A DNA stretch of 57,618 bases from NCBI RefSeq assembly GCF_937468385.1, contig NZ_CALBWS010000036.1:1-57618 (forward strand), written 5' to 3'. Position numbers and translations under genes: made by a program. The stretch is from Neobacillus rhizosphaerae (GTDB taxonomy: Bacteria > Bacillota > Bacilli > Bacillales > Cytobacillaceae). Of the stretch, positions 26,823-35,715 are shown in pieces. The notes below the pieces were generated by a model. The model was not told the DNA's origin. It made no database searches and was given only the letters and a program-made list of their open reading frames with translations. Positions within the stretch are counted from its first letter, which is position 1. Each line of letters starts with the position of its first letter.

Positions 26823-27982
26823 AAGATCGAGTAGCCTTCATTTATTCAGAAGAACAGCTGAACTATAAATTCAGTAGTCATCATCCTTTCAATCAATTCC
26901 GGCTTAAACTAACAATAGACTTATTAAATAAAGTTCATGGATTAGATGCTGAACATATTATCCCGCCGAGAATGGCAACTGAAGAAGAGCTTGCTCTCAT
27001 TCATGATCCAAGCTATATTGATGCTGTTAAAAAAGCAGGACATGGTCAGCTTCCAAAAGAAATCGCAGAGAACTATGGATTGGGTACTGAAGATACTCCT
27101 GTATTTCCTAATATGCATGAGGCAAGCTCCTTATTAGTTGGCGGCACATTAACAGCTGTCGATCAAGTAATGACAGGCAAAGCCCTACACGCACTTAATC
27201 TTGGCGGAGGCTTGCATCATGGTTTTCGCGGAAAAGCATCAGGATTTTGCATTTACAATGATAGTTCAGTAGCAATTAAATATCTTCAAGAAAAATACAA
27301 TGCCCGTGTTTTATATGTGGATACAGATGCGCACCATGGTGACGGCGTCCAATGGTCCTTTTATGATGATCCTAACGTGTGTACCCTGTCGATTCATGAG
27401 ACAGGAAGGTATTTATTTCCTGGAACAGGAAACCTCAACGAGAGAGGCCAGGGATTAGGTTACGGCTATTCCTTCAACATTCCGGTTGATGCCTTTACTG
27501 AAGATGAATCCTGGCTGCAAGCCTACACCCAAGCCCTAAAAGAAGTGGCGGAATTTTTTAAACCGGATGTGATTTTGACACAAAATGGGGCAGACTCACA
27601 TTATTATGACCCCTTAACACATTTATCTGCAACGATGAAAATTTACCGGGAGATTCCGAAGCTTGCTCATGAAATTGCGCATAAGTATTGCGGGGGTAAA
27701 TGGATTGCTGTAGGCGGTGGCGGTTATGATATATGGAGAGTGGTTCCAAGGGCCTGGGCCCATATCTGGTTAGAAATGTCAGAAAACTCAAATTGTTATG
27801 GCAGTTTACCGGCTGATTGGATAGCATATTGGCAAAAGGACTCGCCTGTGGTATTGCCAAAGGAATGGGACGACCCTGAGAACTTATATACCCCGATTCC
27901 AAGAAAAGCGGAAATTACAGAAAAGAATTTAATAACGCTTGAAAAAGCATTGTATCCAATTCGAAATCAGCAAAAAAATTAA
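26819..27982 (+). CDS. acuC: Histone deacetylase-family protein deacetylase AcuC
   Basis: 387 residues, class I HDAC-like zinc hydrolase: LGGGLHHGFRGKASGFCIYND (active-site His pair, about 137-157), VDTDAHHGDGVQ (metal Asp and His) and GGGGYD near 303. It removes the acetyl group from AcsA and reactivates it. I start it at the ATG overlapping the acuB stop (ATGA) rather than nine codons upstream inside acuB. Two hairpins follow its end. Confidence 0.94.
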   Translation: MKDRVAFIYSEEQLNYKFSSHHPFNQFRLKLTIDLLNKVHGLDAEHIIPPRMATEEELALIHDPSYIDAVKKAGHGQLPKEIAENYGLGTEDTPVFPNMHEASSLLVGGTLTAVDQVMTGKALHALNLGGGLHHGFRGKASGFCIYNDSSVAIKYLQEKYNARVLYVDTDAHHGDGVQWSFYDDPNVCTLSIHETGRYLFPGTGNLNERGQGLGYGYSFNIPVDAFTEDESWLQAYTQALKEVAEFFKPDVILTQNGADSHYYDPLTHLSATMKIYREIPKLAHEIAHKYCGGKWIAVGGGGYDIWRVVPRAWAHIWLEMSENSNCYGSLPADWIAYWQKDSPVVLPKEWDDPENLYTPIPRKAEITEKNLITLEKALYPIRNQQKN

Positions 27983-27995
27983 TCAAATTACTTCA

Positions 27996-28056
27996 AAAAG
28001 GGCTACCAATTATTTGGCAGCCCTCAGGCTGTCGAAAAACCTTCGACAGCCTTAAT
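27996..28056 (+). terminator. Tandem terminator hairpins after acuC
   Basis: First hairpin AGGGCTACCAA/TTGGCAGCCCT, then a perfect stem GGCTGTCGAA/TTCGACAGCC followed by TTAATTTATTT. The first hairpin is nearly repeated at 28734-28762 (27 of 29 bases). Confidence 0.75.
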
Positions 28057-28120
28057 TTATTTATGTTACTTTAACATTTCACCGCGTTAATTTGTTATAA
28101 CATTATTAATGCGACATGTC

Positions 28121-28236
28121 TGTTGATTTGCGCTCCAGGCGCTTCGCTTTCCGCGGGCGTGCCGGGGAGCCTCCTCGGCGCTAGCGCCTGTGGGGTCTAC
28201 CGCAGGAGTCTTCGCGCCTTCCGCTCCAATCAACAG
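28121..28236. repeat. GC-rich Bacillus repeat, copy 1
   Basis: Bordered by TGTTGATTTGCGCTCCAGGC and GCTCCAATCAACAG, rich in GC unlike its surroundings. I recognise it as a very common dispersed repeat in Bacillaceae. Copy 2 at 28536 is inverted relative to it. Confidence 0.75.
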
Positions 28237-28343
28237 GTGCTAATTCAATAATGTCATCACACAACCAGAAAAATAAGTGATGAAATCTCTGTTTAAACCA
28301 AGAGAATCTTCCCAAAGTGAATAAAATTGCCTTATAAATTTAG

Positions 28344-28526
28344 AAGGAAAAAATGGAGCGAAGCTTCGCAGACTCAAAAGAGCTGCATGGGCTTCGCTAC
28401 TGCTGGTTACGGGGATTAAAGAATGCAAGTGAACAGGCTCTCCTTACAGCAGCCTGCCAAAATATAAAAAAGATTGCGACACACTTAGCCAGGTTAGAAA
28501 AAGTGTGTTGCAATTCTTTAGGTTGA
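28344..28526 (+). pseudogene. IS1182-family transposase, C-terminal remnant
   Basis: The plus strand reads MERSFADSKELHGLRYC, then LRGLKNASEQALLTAACQNI and KKIATHLA before a TGA. This is the C-terminal end of IS1182/IS4-type DDE transposases, with the ERxFADxKExHGxRY box that supplies the catalytic Glu. A stop codon in frame just upstream and the absence of any N-terminal part show it is dead. It lies between two inverted GC-rich repeats. Confidence 0.8.
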
Positions 28527-28535
28527 TTTGCCACC

Positions 28536-28670
28536 CTGTTGATTGGAGCGGAGGGCACTCGACTCCTGCGGGATAGAGAGGTCACGGGAGACCCCGCAGG
28601 CTCCAAAGGAGACGAGGAGGCTCCCGGACCTCCCCGCGGAAAGCGAGTGCCTGGAGCGGAAATCAACAGG
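28536..28670. repeat. GC-rich Bacillus repeat, copy 2 (inverted)
   Basis: Runs from CTGTTGATTGGAGCGGAGGG to GCCTGGAGCGGAAATCAACAGG-type border; its complement matches copy 1 at both ends. Together the copies could form a long cruciform around the IS1182 remnant. Confidence 0.75.
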
Positions 28671-28730
28671 CCAGTTAGCAGGGCCAATCCATTATTAAAA
28701 AATTGCCGAGAAATATACCCTTTCTCGACA

Positions 28731-28766
28731 ATGAAAAGGGCCACCAATAATTTGGCAGCCCTTTTC
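28731..28766 (-). terminator. Terminator after ccpA
   Basis: AAAAGGGCCACCAA / TTTGGCAGCCCTTTT hairpin with T-rich end on the minus strand, about 50 bases after the ccpA stop. It is a near copy of the first acuC hairpin. Confidence 0.75.
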
Positions 28767-28810
28767 ATTTTCTAACTTGGAGCTCACAGAGTCTCCCTTG
28801 CTCTTCTCTT

Positions 28811-29809
28811 TTATTTCGTGGATTGACGGTGTTCAATCCGGTGTGGAAGAACAACCGTGTGTTCACTTATTTGTTCCTTATTCATTAATTTTGTTAGTAG
28901 CCTCATCGCAACGGCACCAATATCATATAACGGCTGAACTACAGTTGTCAGCTGTGGTCGTACCATCAGAGACAGCCTTGTATTATCCGAAGTGATAACC
29001 TCAAAATCGGTAGGAATTTTATAGCCTTTGTCCTCTGCGCCATGAACCACTCCTAGGGCCATCTCATCAGCCCCAACTAAAATAGCCGTTGGTCTCTCAG
29101 CAGCTTCTAGCAATTTTTCAATCGCTTCAATCCCTGAGTCATACGTATAGTCACCTTCAACAACAAGTTCTTCATTATATGGTAGACCTGATTCTTGAAG
29201 AGCTCTTTGATACCCTCTGAGTTTTTTCTGGGCATTTTTTGGCTCGTGAAGAGGCCCGATAACAAAAGCGATATGCTTATGACCTTTTTCAATGAATTCC
29301 TTAACAGAATCAAAAACAGCTTTTTCGTAATCAATATTCACTGAAGGAATTTTTTCTGACTCTTCAATAGAGCCCGCAAGAACAATCGGCACAGGTGATT
29401 TTTTAAATTCCTCCACGTGATCAGCGGAAATATTTCCTCCCATGAAGACAATCCCGTCCACTTGTTTGCCTAACATCGTGTTTAGCAAATGAAATTCCTT
29501 CTCTTTATTTTGATCGGAATTGCTTAAAATGATATTGTACTTATACATTGTGGCAATATCTTCAATTCCCCGGGCTAATTCAGCAAAAAAGATATTTGAG
29601 ATATCCGGAATGATGACGCCGACGGTTGTTGTTTTTTTACTTGCCAATCCTCTTGCAACAGCATTTGGGCGATAGCCTAATCTGTCAATGACTTCTAAAA
29701 CCTTTTTGCGGGTAACGGGCTTTACATTTGGGTTCCCATTGACTACACGGGAAACGGTTGCCATCGAAACATTGGCTTCTCTGGCAACATCATAAATAGT
29801 TATATTCAC
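28811..29809 (-). CDS. ccpA: Catabolite control protein A
   Basis: 332-residue LacI/GalR-family regulator. The helix-turn-helix is ITIYDVAREANVSMATVSRV with the hinge helix LGYRPNAVARGLA, then a periplasmic-binding-like effector domain. With HPr-Ser46-P it binds cre sites and controls carbon metabolism. I take GTG at 29809 as the start, since AGGAGAG lies eight bases upstream; another GTG three codons earlier overlaps that site. B. subtilis motPS, expected next to it, are absent and replaced by repeats. Confidence 0.95.
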   Translation of the reverse strand: MNITIYDVAREANVSMATVSRVVNGNPNVKPVTRKKVLEVIDRLGYRPNAVARGLASKKTTTVGVIIPDISNIFFAELARGIEDIATMYKYNIILSNSDQNKEKEFHLLNTMLGKQVDGIVFMGGNISADHVEEFKKSPVPIVLAGSIEESEKIPSVNIDYEKAVFDSVKEFIEKGHKHIAFVIGPLHEPKNAQKKLRGYQRALQESGLPYNEELVVEGDYTYDSGIEAIEKLLEAAERPTAILVGADEMALGVVHGAEDKGYKIPTDFEVITSDNTRLSLMVRPQLTTVVQPLYDIGAVAMRLLTKLMNKEQISEHTVVLPHRIEHRQSTK

Positions 29810-30040
29810 TAATAACACTCTCCTAAAACGTTCAATGTTTTCTTTATTTTACATCATCTAATTTAAATCTAGTCATTGTGATGAAATATACAATCTTATT
29901 TATGTACTTAATGATACGACAAGATGAGTAAAGCCGCAATTGCATTTGTCAACATTTTTCGCTAATTTTCTAAAAAATATCAAAAAAACCTCCTGCATGA
30001 ATGCTGCAGAAGATTTTTTAATGAAGATTCCCATTAATAA

Positions 30041-31120
30041 TTAAATCCTGACAAAGTTTGATGCAAGTAATTCATTATAGAAATTGTCAAATTGGTTAAG
30101 GTCCATTTGCTGCTGGGCATCGGAAAGGGCAACAGCAGGATCCGGATGAACCTCCGCCATCACTCCGTCTGCTCCAATTGCAATGGCGGCCTTTGCACAT
30201 GGAAGGAGTAAATCTCTTCTGCCTGTAGAATGAGTAACATCCACGAAAACTGGTAAATGGGTTTCTTGTTTTAAAATGGGCACTGCCGAAATATCAAGTG
30301 TATTTCTTGTTGCCCGCTCGTACGTTCTAATTCCGCGCTCACAAAGAATGATTTGTCCATTTCCTTGTGCCATAATATACTCAGCAGCATTGATAAATTC
30401 TTCGATTGTTGCTGCAATTCCTCTTTTTAACAAAACAGGCTTTTTGACTGCACCAGCAGCTTTTAGTAATTCAAAGTTTTGCATATTCCGTGCCCCAATT
30501 TGAATAACGTCAATATAATCAACTGCCATTTCAATATCAGCAGGATTGACAATTTCACTAATAACAGCCATATCGAATTCGTCTGCTACTCGTTTGAGAA
30601 TTTTTAATCCTTCTACCCCAAGCCCTTGGAAATCATAAGGAGAAGTTCTTGGTTTGTAGGCCCCTCCACGTAGCAACTTTAAGCCTTTTTCTTTCATTGT
30701 TTTTGCTACAGTTGCTACTTGCTCATATGACTCAACTGCGCACGGTCCAAAAACGAAATGCGGCTTTCCATCACCAATATTTTCACCTTTTAACGTGACA
30801 ATGGTATTTTCCGGTTTTTTCTTTCTAGAGACAAGCAACGCCTTACTGTGGTCATCCTTTTGCAAATCAAGGCCTGCTTTAAAAATTTCCTTGAAAATAT
30901 GATCGATGGTTGAATTTTCGAACGGACCATCGTTATGCTCCTTGATTACTTCAAGCATTTTTCTTTCGCGGACTGGATCGTAACGATAAACTCCTTGATT
31001 TCCTTTTACCTGTCCAATCTCTTGGACGAGCTCAGCTCTTTCATTTATTAGCCTAAGTAGCTCCAAGTTAAGTTCATCGACACGAGCCCGTAATTGATCC
31101 AAATCATTTTTGCCCATCAT
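30041..31120 (-). CDS. aroA: Chorismate mutase / DAHP synthase (AroA, Bacillus type)
   Basis: 359 residues. An N-terminal AroQ chorismate mutase domain (1-90, ELNLELLRLINERAELVQEIG) is fused to a type I-beta DAHP synthase barrel (VFGPCAVESYEQV, LRGGAYKPRTSPYDFQG, CERGIRTYE). It makes DAHP from erythrose 4-phosphate and PEP at the entry to aromatic synthesis; the mutase part serves as the feedback sensor for chorismate and prephenate. AAAGGA lies nine bases before the chosen ATG. The longer frame starts eight codons earlier without a ribosome site. Confidence 0.95.
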   Translation of the reverse strand: MMGKNDLDQLRARVDELNLELLRLINERAELVQEIGQVKGNQGVYRYDPVRERKMLEVIKEHNDGPFENSTIDHIFKEIFKAGLDLQKDDHSKALLVSRKKKPENTIVTLKGENIGDGKPHFVFGPCAVESYEQVATVAKTMKEKGLKLLRGGAYKPRTSPYDFQGLGVEGLKILKRVADEFDMAVISEIVNPADIEMAVDYIDVIQIGARNMQNFELLKAAGAVKKPVLLKRGIAATIEEFINAAEYIMAQGNGQIILCERGIRTYERATRNTLDISAVPILKQETHLPVFVDVTHSTGRRDLLLPCAKAAIAIGADGVMAEVHPDPAVALSDAQQQMDLNQFDNFYNELLASNFVRI

Positions 31121-31144
31121 TCGTCCCCATCCTTTCAGATGCAA

Positions 31145-31400
31145 ATCAGCCTTATACCATAGTTTGTTTCATCCAAGCATAAGTTACTGGCTTACAAGCA
31201 AAAAATTTAAAATTTTATAATTTTTTAAATTAGGCTTTATTATAGCGGAAATATATTTCTTTGTCATCCCTTTTTTCTTTAACAATTAAACGCTTTTATG
31301 CGTTAAAGTAAATTAGCTTATATTTTGTTAAAATATGATCAAAACAACTATTATGTGCTATCTTTTCGGCAATTTTTTAACTATGCTGATCAATGCAACC
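31145..31400. other. AT-rich spacer between aroA and ytxJ
   Basis: No gene. A weak inverted pair TTAAACGC/GCGTTAAA near 31288-31310 is the only structure seen; it may be a degenerate terminator for ytxJ. Confidence 0.35.
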
Positions 31401-31733
31401 TTATATATTTTCAGTCCTTGAATTTACCAAAGAACGATTCGTTATTTTCCAGTGTGAGGCGCTCCATAATGCTTCTCCGTTAGAAAATAGAATCGCTTGC
31501 GGGGATTCATGCTTAATCTGAAATTTCTCTGCTATTTCGTTAGACAACGGGCGTGATTCCTGAACAGCTAAATAAAATGTTGGAATATCTTGATGTTCAT
31601 CTGCATATTTTTCATATTCTTTGTACGCGGCGTGACTAATTGGACAGGTTAAACTATGTTTTAAAAGATAAAATTTACTTTCTTTTTCTAATAGTTCATC
31701 GAATTGTTCCATGGAATCAATTTTCTTAAGCAT
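31401..31733 (-). CDS. ytxJ: Monothiol bacilliredoxin BrxC (YtxJ)
   Basis: 110-residue thioredoxin-fold protein with the single-cysteine active site LTCPIS (Cys30), as in B. subtilis YtxJ/BrxC. It acts in removal of bacillithiol from proteins after oxidative stress. GGAGG lies eight bases before the chosen ATG, 14 codons inside the longest frame. It is the last gene of ytxG-ytxH-ytxJ, a general stress operon in B. subtilis. Confidence 0.9.
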   Translation of the reverse strand: MLKKIDSMEQFDELLEKESKFYLLKHSLTCPISHAAYKEYEKYADEHQDIPTFYLAVQESRPLSNEIAEKFQIKHESPQAILFSNGEALWSASHWKITNRSLVNSRTENI

Positions 31734-31819
31734 ACTAACAACCTCCATAAATAAACGGTGAAGTAATTTTATCACTTCACCGTTTGTATCACAAATAAAC
31801 TGTTTTACTTGATAAAACT

Positions 31820-32314
31820 TTAATTTTTTACTTTGCTCTCTTCCTCGTCAAAAGCTTTTTGAGCTTCCTCCAACTTTTTTCTAATCGAAGTGCTATCTAA
31901 TGTTTCAATTGCGATGGTTTTTTTGGAAGTTTTCTTTTCTTTTGGGTCAGAGATCGAAATATAAGTAATTTCCGATTCTTCATCGACAACATCTTGAATG
32001 TTTTTTTTTCCTTTTACTTTATTTAATAGTTCAGAGGATTGCTGGACAAGCCCTTGAGAAAGAGAAGAAGATTTAGATACCAATTCATTGCTTTTGTTCA
32101 TCACATTTTTCCGCAATAAAACTGATTTATCCTTGATGGTCCCTGCTTGATTGGTTAAACTAGTTCGAAGCTCTTTGCCAGACTTAGGAGCCAAAAGCAG
32201 TGCAGCCGCCGCCCCAATCACTCCTCCAATTATTGCTCCTAGTAAAAAACTATTAGAAGATTCTTCTGTCCGAGTTTGATTCGTTTCACGTGATTCATAT
32301 TCTCGATTGGACAT
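31820..32314 (-). CDS. ytxH: General stress protein YtxH
   Basis: 164 residues. One glycine-zipper membrane segment (FLLGAIIGGVIGAAAALLLA, about 23-42) followed by APKSGKELR, the YtxH-family signature, then a Lys/Ser/Glu-rich soluble tail. The molecular role is not known; the family is stress induced. GGAGG lies before the start. Second gene of the operon. Confidence 0.9.
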   Translation of the reverse strand: MSNREYESRETNQTRTEESSNSFLLGAIIGGVIGAAAALLLAPKSGKELRTSLTNQAGTIKDKSVLLRKNVMNKSNELVSKSSSLSQGLVQQSSELLNKVKGKKNIQDVVDEESEITYISISDPKEKKTSKKTIAIETLDSTSIRKKLEEAQKAFDEEESKVKN

Positions 32315-32338
32315 AAATTTATATACCTCCTTAAATTT

Positions 32339-32800
32339 CTAATGAGATCTAACCTTCTTACCCTTGTCTGAGCCTATTTTGTTTTTTGCTTGCTTTCTGG
32401 CCTGCCAGTTATCCTTAAGTTCAAGCAAGACATTACTCCATTGAACGATTTGCGAGATTTTCTCTTTATTTTCATCTACTTGCTTATCAACTGAATCCGT
32501 TATGTTCTTTAGGGTATCATTAAATTTAGTGACTGTTGTCCCAACGCCCTTTACCGCATCAACCACACTATTTAAACTTTCGGATTTATGCTGAATATCT
32601 TCAGCAAGTGCATTTGTTTTTTGTAAAAGCAGCGTCGTTTCACTTGTCACACTATCCAGTTGTTTTTCCAATCCTGTTAACGTTTTCGAAACGCTTGTAA
32701 GTGTACCTTGAAGTGATTTAAGTGTAGTCGACAAGTAAATGACAAGCACTAAAAACGCAATTGCTATCAAGGCTACGCTTAAGTATAAAATAATTTGCAT
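32339..32800 (-). CDS. ytxG: General stress protein YtxG (DUF948)
   Basis: 153 residues: an N-terminal membrane segment (about 3-23) followed by an amphipathic, coiled-coil-like region with heptad-like hydrophobics (DUF948 type, LTGLEKQLDSVTSETTLLLQ). The C-terminus is basic. GGAGGTGCACG precedes the chosen ATG, nine codons into the longest frame. First gene of ytxGHJ, 34 bases behind a SigB-type promoter. Confidence 0.9.
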   Translation of the reverse strand: MQIILYLSVALIAIAFLVLVIYLSTTLKSLQGTLTSVSKTLTGLEKQLDSVTSETTLLLQKTNALAEDIQHKSESLNSVVDAVKGVGTTVTKFNDTLKNITDSVDKQVDENKEKISQIVQWSNVLLELKDNWQARKQAKNKIGSDKGKKVRSH

Positions 32801-32833
32801 CGTGCACCTCCGCCTTAATCCTATCATTATGTA

Positions 32834-32858
32834 TTACCCATCCAAGATGGATATAAAC
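32834..32858 (-). promoter_or_regulatory. SigB-type promoter of ytxGHJ
   Basis: GTTTAT, a 13-bp spacer, then GGGTAA on the minus strand; the SigB consensus is GTTTAA-N12-15-GGGTAT, so one mismatch in each hexamer. It is just upstream of ytxG, consistent with the stress regulation known for this operon in B. subtilis. Confidence 0.75.
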
Positions 32859-33024
32859 CTTGCTAATAATCTTATACTAGTTCCATATCTTTGTCTTGTT
32901 TTCCTGCCATTTGTTTAAAAAATTTCACCTTGAATTTGTTGTACAAGTATTATTTTTCTACATTAAAGCTTCATTCGGGTACAATAAGAGAGTTATTACA
33001 TATTTTAAGTTGGAGGCGTTACTT

Positions 33025-34140
33025 TTGAAAGATCCTCGTATTGAAAAACTAGCGAATAATTTAATTAACTATTCTGTACAGCTGCAAAAGGGTGAAAAAG
33101 TATTAATTGAAAACTTTGGCCTTCAGCGGGAACTCGTAACCGCACTTGTGAAGGAAGCCTACGCGGCAGGTGGTTATCCATTTGTATTACTAAAGGACCA
33201 ACAAGTCGACCGCTCCCTATTATTAGGTGCACAGGAAGAGCAGTTTAACATGATGGCGGAGTTTGAAGCAAATGTGATGAGCAAAATGGATGCATACATA
33301 GGGCTTCGTTCTGGTGATAACATCAATGAACAGGCCGACGTCCCAGCTGATAAAATGAAAATCCACGGAAATACGATTGGCAAAAAGGTTCATAGCAATA
33401 TTCGTGTTCCAAAAACAAAATGGGTGGTTCTCCGATACCCTACTTCATCCATGGCTCAGTTAGCAAAAATGAGCACAGAAGCATTTGAAAACTTTTATTT
33501 TGAAGTATGTAACTTAGATTATGGAAAAATGGATAAAGCCATGGATAGTCTGAAGGACCTCATGGACCGGACAGATAAGGTTCGCCTTACTGGACCTGGA
33601 ACCGATCTTTCCTTCTCGATTAAGGATATTCCTGCGATTAAGTGTGCCGGAAGATTAAATATTCCTGACGGAGAAGTTTATTCGGCTCCCGTTCGTGACT
33701 CCGTCAATGGGGTTATTACCTATAATACCCCTTCCCCATACCAAGGCTTTACATTTGAAAATGTGAAGCTGACCTTTAAAGAGGGAAAAATTGTTGAAGC
33801 CGAGTCTAACGATACCAGCCGCATTAATAAAATCTTTGATACAGATGAAGGAGCACGTTACGTTGGCGAGTTTGCGATTGGGGTAAATCCGTTTATCCTC
33901 AATCCAATGCAGGACATTTTGTTTGATGAAAAAATCGCAGGCAGCTTCCACTTTACTCCAGGACAATGCTATGATGATGCCTTTAATGGCAATCATTCAA
34001 ATATCCATTGGGATATGGTGAATATCCAACGCCCTGAATACGGTGGAGGAGAGATCTATTTTGATGATGTGTTAATCCGTAAAGATGGACTGTTCGTCAT
34101 TCCAGAATTAGCAGGATTGAATCCTGAAAACTTAAAATAA
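33025..34140 (+). CDS. M29-family metalloaminopeptidase
   Basis: 371 residues, thermophilic aminopeptidase (AmpS/PepS/AmpT) family. Probable metal and catalytic residues are visible in PDGEVYSAPV (Glu), YVGEFAIGVN (Glu), GSFHFTPGQCY (His, Tyr) and NIHWDMV (His, Asp). It removes N-terminal residues from peptides in the cytoplasm. The start is TTG at 33025, preceded seven bases earlier by GGAGG; the upstream extension of the frame is AT-rich promoter DNA. It is divergent from ytxGHJ and convergent with murC. Confidence 0.9.
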   Translation: MKDPRIEKLANNLINYSVQLQKGEKVLIENFGLQRELVTALVKEAYAAGGYPFVLLKDQQVDRSLLLGAQEEQFNMMAEFEANVMSKMDAYIGLRSGDNINEQADVPADKMKIHGNTIGKKVHSNIRVPKTKWVVLRYPTSSMAQLAKMSTEAFENFYFEVCNLDYGKMDKAMDSLKDLMDRTDKVRLTGPGTDLSFSIKDIPAIKCAGRLNIPDGEVYSAPVRDSVNGVITYNTPSPYQGFTFENVKLTFKEGKIVEAESNDTSRINKIFDTDEGARYVGEFAIGVNPFILNPMQDILFDEKIAGSFHFTPGQCYDDAFNGNHSNIHWDMVNIQRPEYGGGEIYFDDVLIRKDGLFVIPELAGLNPENLK

Positions 34141-34144
34141 CAGT

Positions 34145-34176
34145 AAAAGGATGCCGGCATGTCGGCATCCTTTTTA
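34145..34176. terminator. Bidirectional terminator between the M29 peptidase and murC
   Basis: AAAGGATGCCG / CGGCATCCTTT arms around GCATGT, with T-run downstream on the plus strand and A/T-rich sequence on the other. Confidence 0.85.
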
Positions 34177-34178
34177 AT

Positions 34179-35477
34179 TTAAGATAATTGTTTTTCGTAA
34201 GATTCCTGAAACTTCTGGATGTCGCCAGCGCCCATAAAAATAATAACACTGTTGGCATGTTCAATTAAGACCGAAGTAATTTCTTCAGTAATAATTTCAG
34301 ACTCATCTATTTTATCTTGTAAGTCCTTGATTGTCAGCTTTCCATGATTTTCACGTGCCGAGCCAAAAATCTCACATAAATACGTTTTATCTGCAAGGCG
34401 TAAGCTTTCGGCAAAATCCTCTAAAAAGGCTTGGGTACGCGTAAAGGTATGCGGCTGGAATACAGCGACAATCTTATGATCAGGGTATTTTTGTTTTGCT
34501 GCCTGAATAGTTGCTTTTATTTCTGTAGGATGATGGGCATAATCATCAATTAATATTTGTGTGCCAATTCTTTTTTCAGAGAATCTTCTTTTCACACCTT
34601 GGAACGTGGTTAACTGTTCCTTAACGACATCAACATTTATTTCTTCATAATGACACAACCCGATTACAGCAAGTGCATTTAAGACACTATGGTCGCCGAA
34701 GGTCGGAATGGAAAAGGTATCATAGAATGTATTACGAATAAAAACATCAAAGCTTGTTCCATTTGTCGATTTGACTAGATTTTTGGCCTGATAGTCATTT
34801 TCTTCGCCAAATCCGTAAAACAAAACAGGAACCTTTGCTTGGATTTTTTGCAGATGTTCATCATCGCCATAGGCAAATATACCTTTTTTCACCTGTATCG
34901 CCATTTCTTGAAAGGCTGAAAAAACATCTTCAATGTTGGCAAAATAATCAGGGTGATCAAAATCAATATTTGTCATGATAGCATAGTCTGGAAAGTACGA
35001 TAAGAAGTGTCTTCTATATTCACAGGCTTCAAATACAAAATATTCTGCGCCTTCTTCCCCCTTACCAGTACCATCACCAATTAAAAATGAAGTAGGCTTA
35101 GCACCTGCTATTACATGTGCAAGCAGTCCTGTAGTAGACGTTTTCCCGTGAGCACCTGTAATCGCTACACTTGTAAAGTTCTGCATAAAATCGCCTAAAA
35201 AGCGATGGTAACGTACAATAGGAAGTCCGAGCTTCATCGCCTCTTGAATTTCCTCGTGTGTATCAGGAAATGCATTTCCTGCAATAATTGTCATTCCTGG
35301 CTTGATATTTTCCTTTTGAAAGGGAAGGATCGTAATCCCTGATTGTTCAAGGGCATCCTGAGTAAAAAAGTGCTTTTCGACATCAGAGCCTTGCACCTGA
35401 AATTTCATATCATGTAGAACTTGTGCGAGCGCACTCATTCCAGACCCCTTTATACCTACAAAATGGTAAATAGTCAT
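34179..35477 (-). CDS. murC: UDP-N-acetylmuramate-L-alanine ligase
   Basis: 432 residues, same as B. subtilis MurC. N-terminal UDP-binding IYHFVGIKGSGMS, ATP motif GAHGKTSTTG (about 108-117), central FDHPDYF, and C-terminal Mur ligase domain with DDYAHHPTEI. It adds L-Ala to UDP-MurNAc in the cytoplasm as the first step of stem peptide synthesis. GGAGGTTCTTTCT marks the start, five codons inside the longest frame. Confidence 0.96.
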   Translation of the reverse strand: MTIYHFVGIKGSGMSALAQVLHDMKFQVQGSDVEKHFFTQDALEQSGITILPFQKENIKPGMTIIAGNAFPDTHEEIQEAMKLGLPIVRYHRFLGDFMQNFTSVAITGAHGKTSTTGLLAHVIAGAKPTSFLIGDGTGKGEEGAEYFVFEACEYRRHFLSYFPDYAIMTNIDFDHPDYFANIEDVFSAFQEMAIQVKKGIFAYGDDEHLQKIQAKVPVLFYGFGEENDYQAKNLVKSTNGTSFDVFIRNTFYDTFSIPTFGDHSVLNALAVIGLCHYEEINVDVVKEQLTTFQGVKRRFSEKRIGTQILIDDYAHHPTEIKATIQAAKQKYPDHKIVAVFQPHTFTRTQAFLEDFAESLRLADKTYLCEIFGSARENHGKLTIKDLQDKIDESEIITEEITSVLIEHANSVIIFMGAGDIQKFQESYEKQLS

Positions 35478-35715
35478 AGAAAGAACCTCCAACGAACGTA
35501 ATACTGTAAACAGTATATGACATCTGTTTTTATTTGCTAATTGCTGAGAAACTCAGAAACATTATAGATATTTTTTTCACTTAAAGAAAATCATTTAATT
35601 ATTATACCATTGTTCGTTTATAAAAACTATTTGTGACCATTTCACTTTGAATCCACTCTGGTCATTTTATTATTTGTCCTTGTCTCCAAAGAATACAAAA
35701 GATTATTGAATTGTA
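35478..35715. other. Spacer between murC and sftA
   Basis: AT-rich, no gene. TGACCA (35635) and TGGTCA (35659) form a loose inverted pair 18 bases apart after the sftA stop, without a T-run, so terminator function is doubtful. Confidence 0.35.

Noticed and set aside
28539..28775. Open frame of 78 codons across the GC-rich repeat
   Set aside because: It is an artefact of the GC-rich repeat, with no ribosome site and no protein-like conservation.
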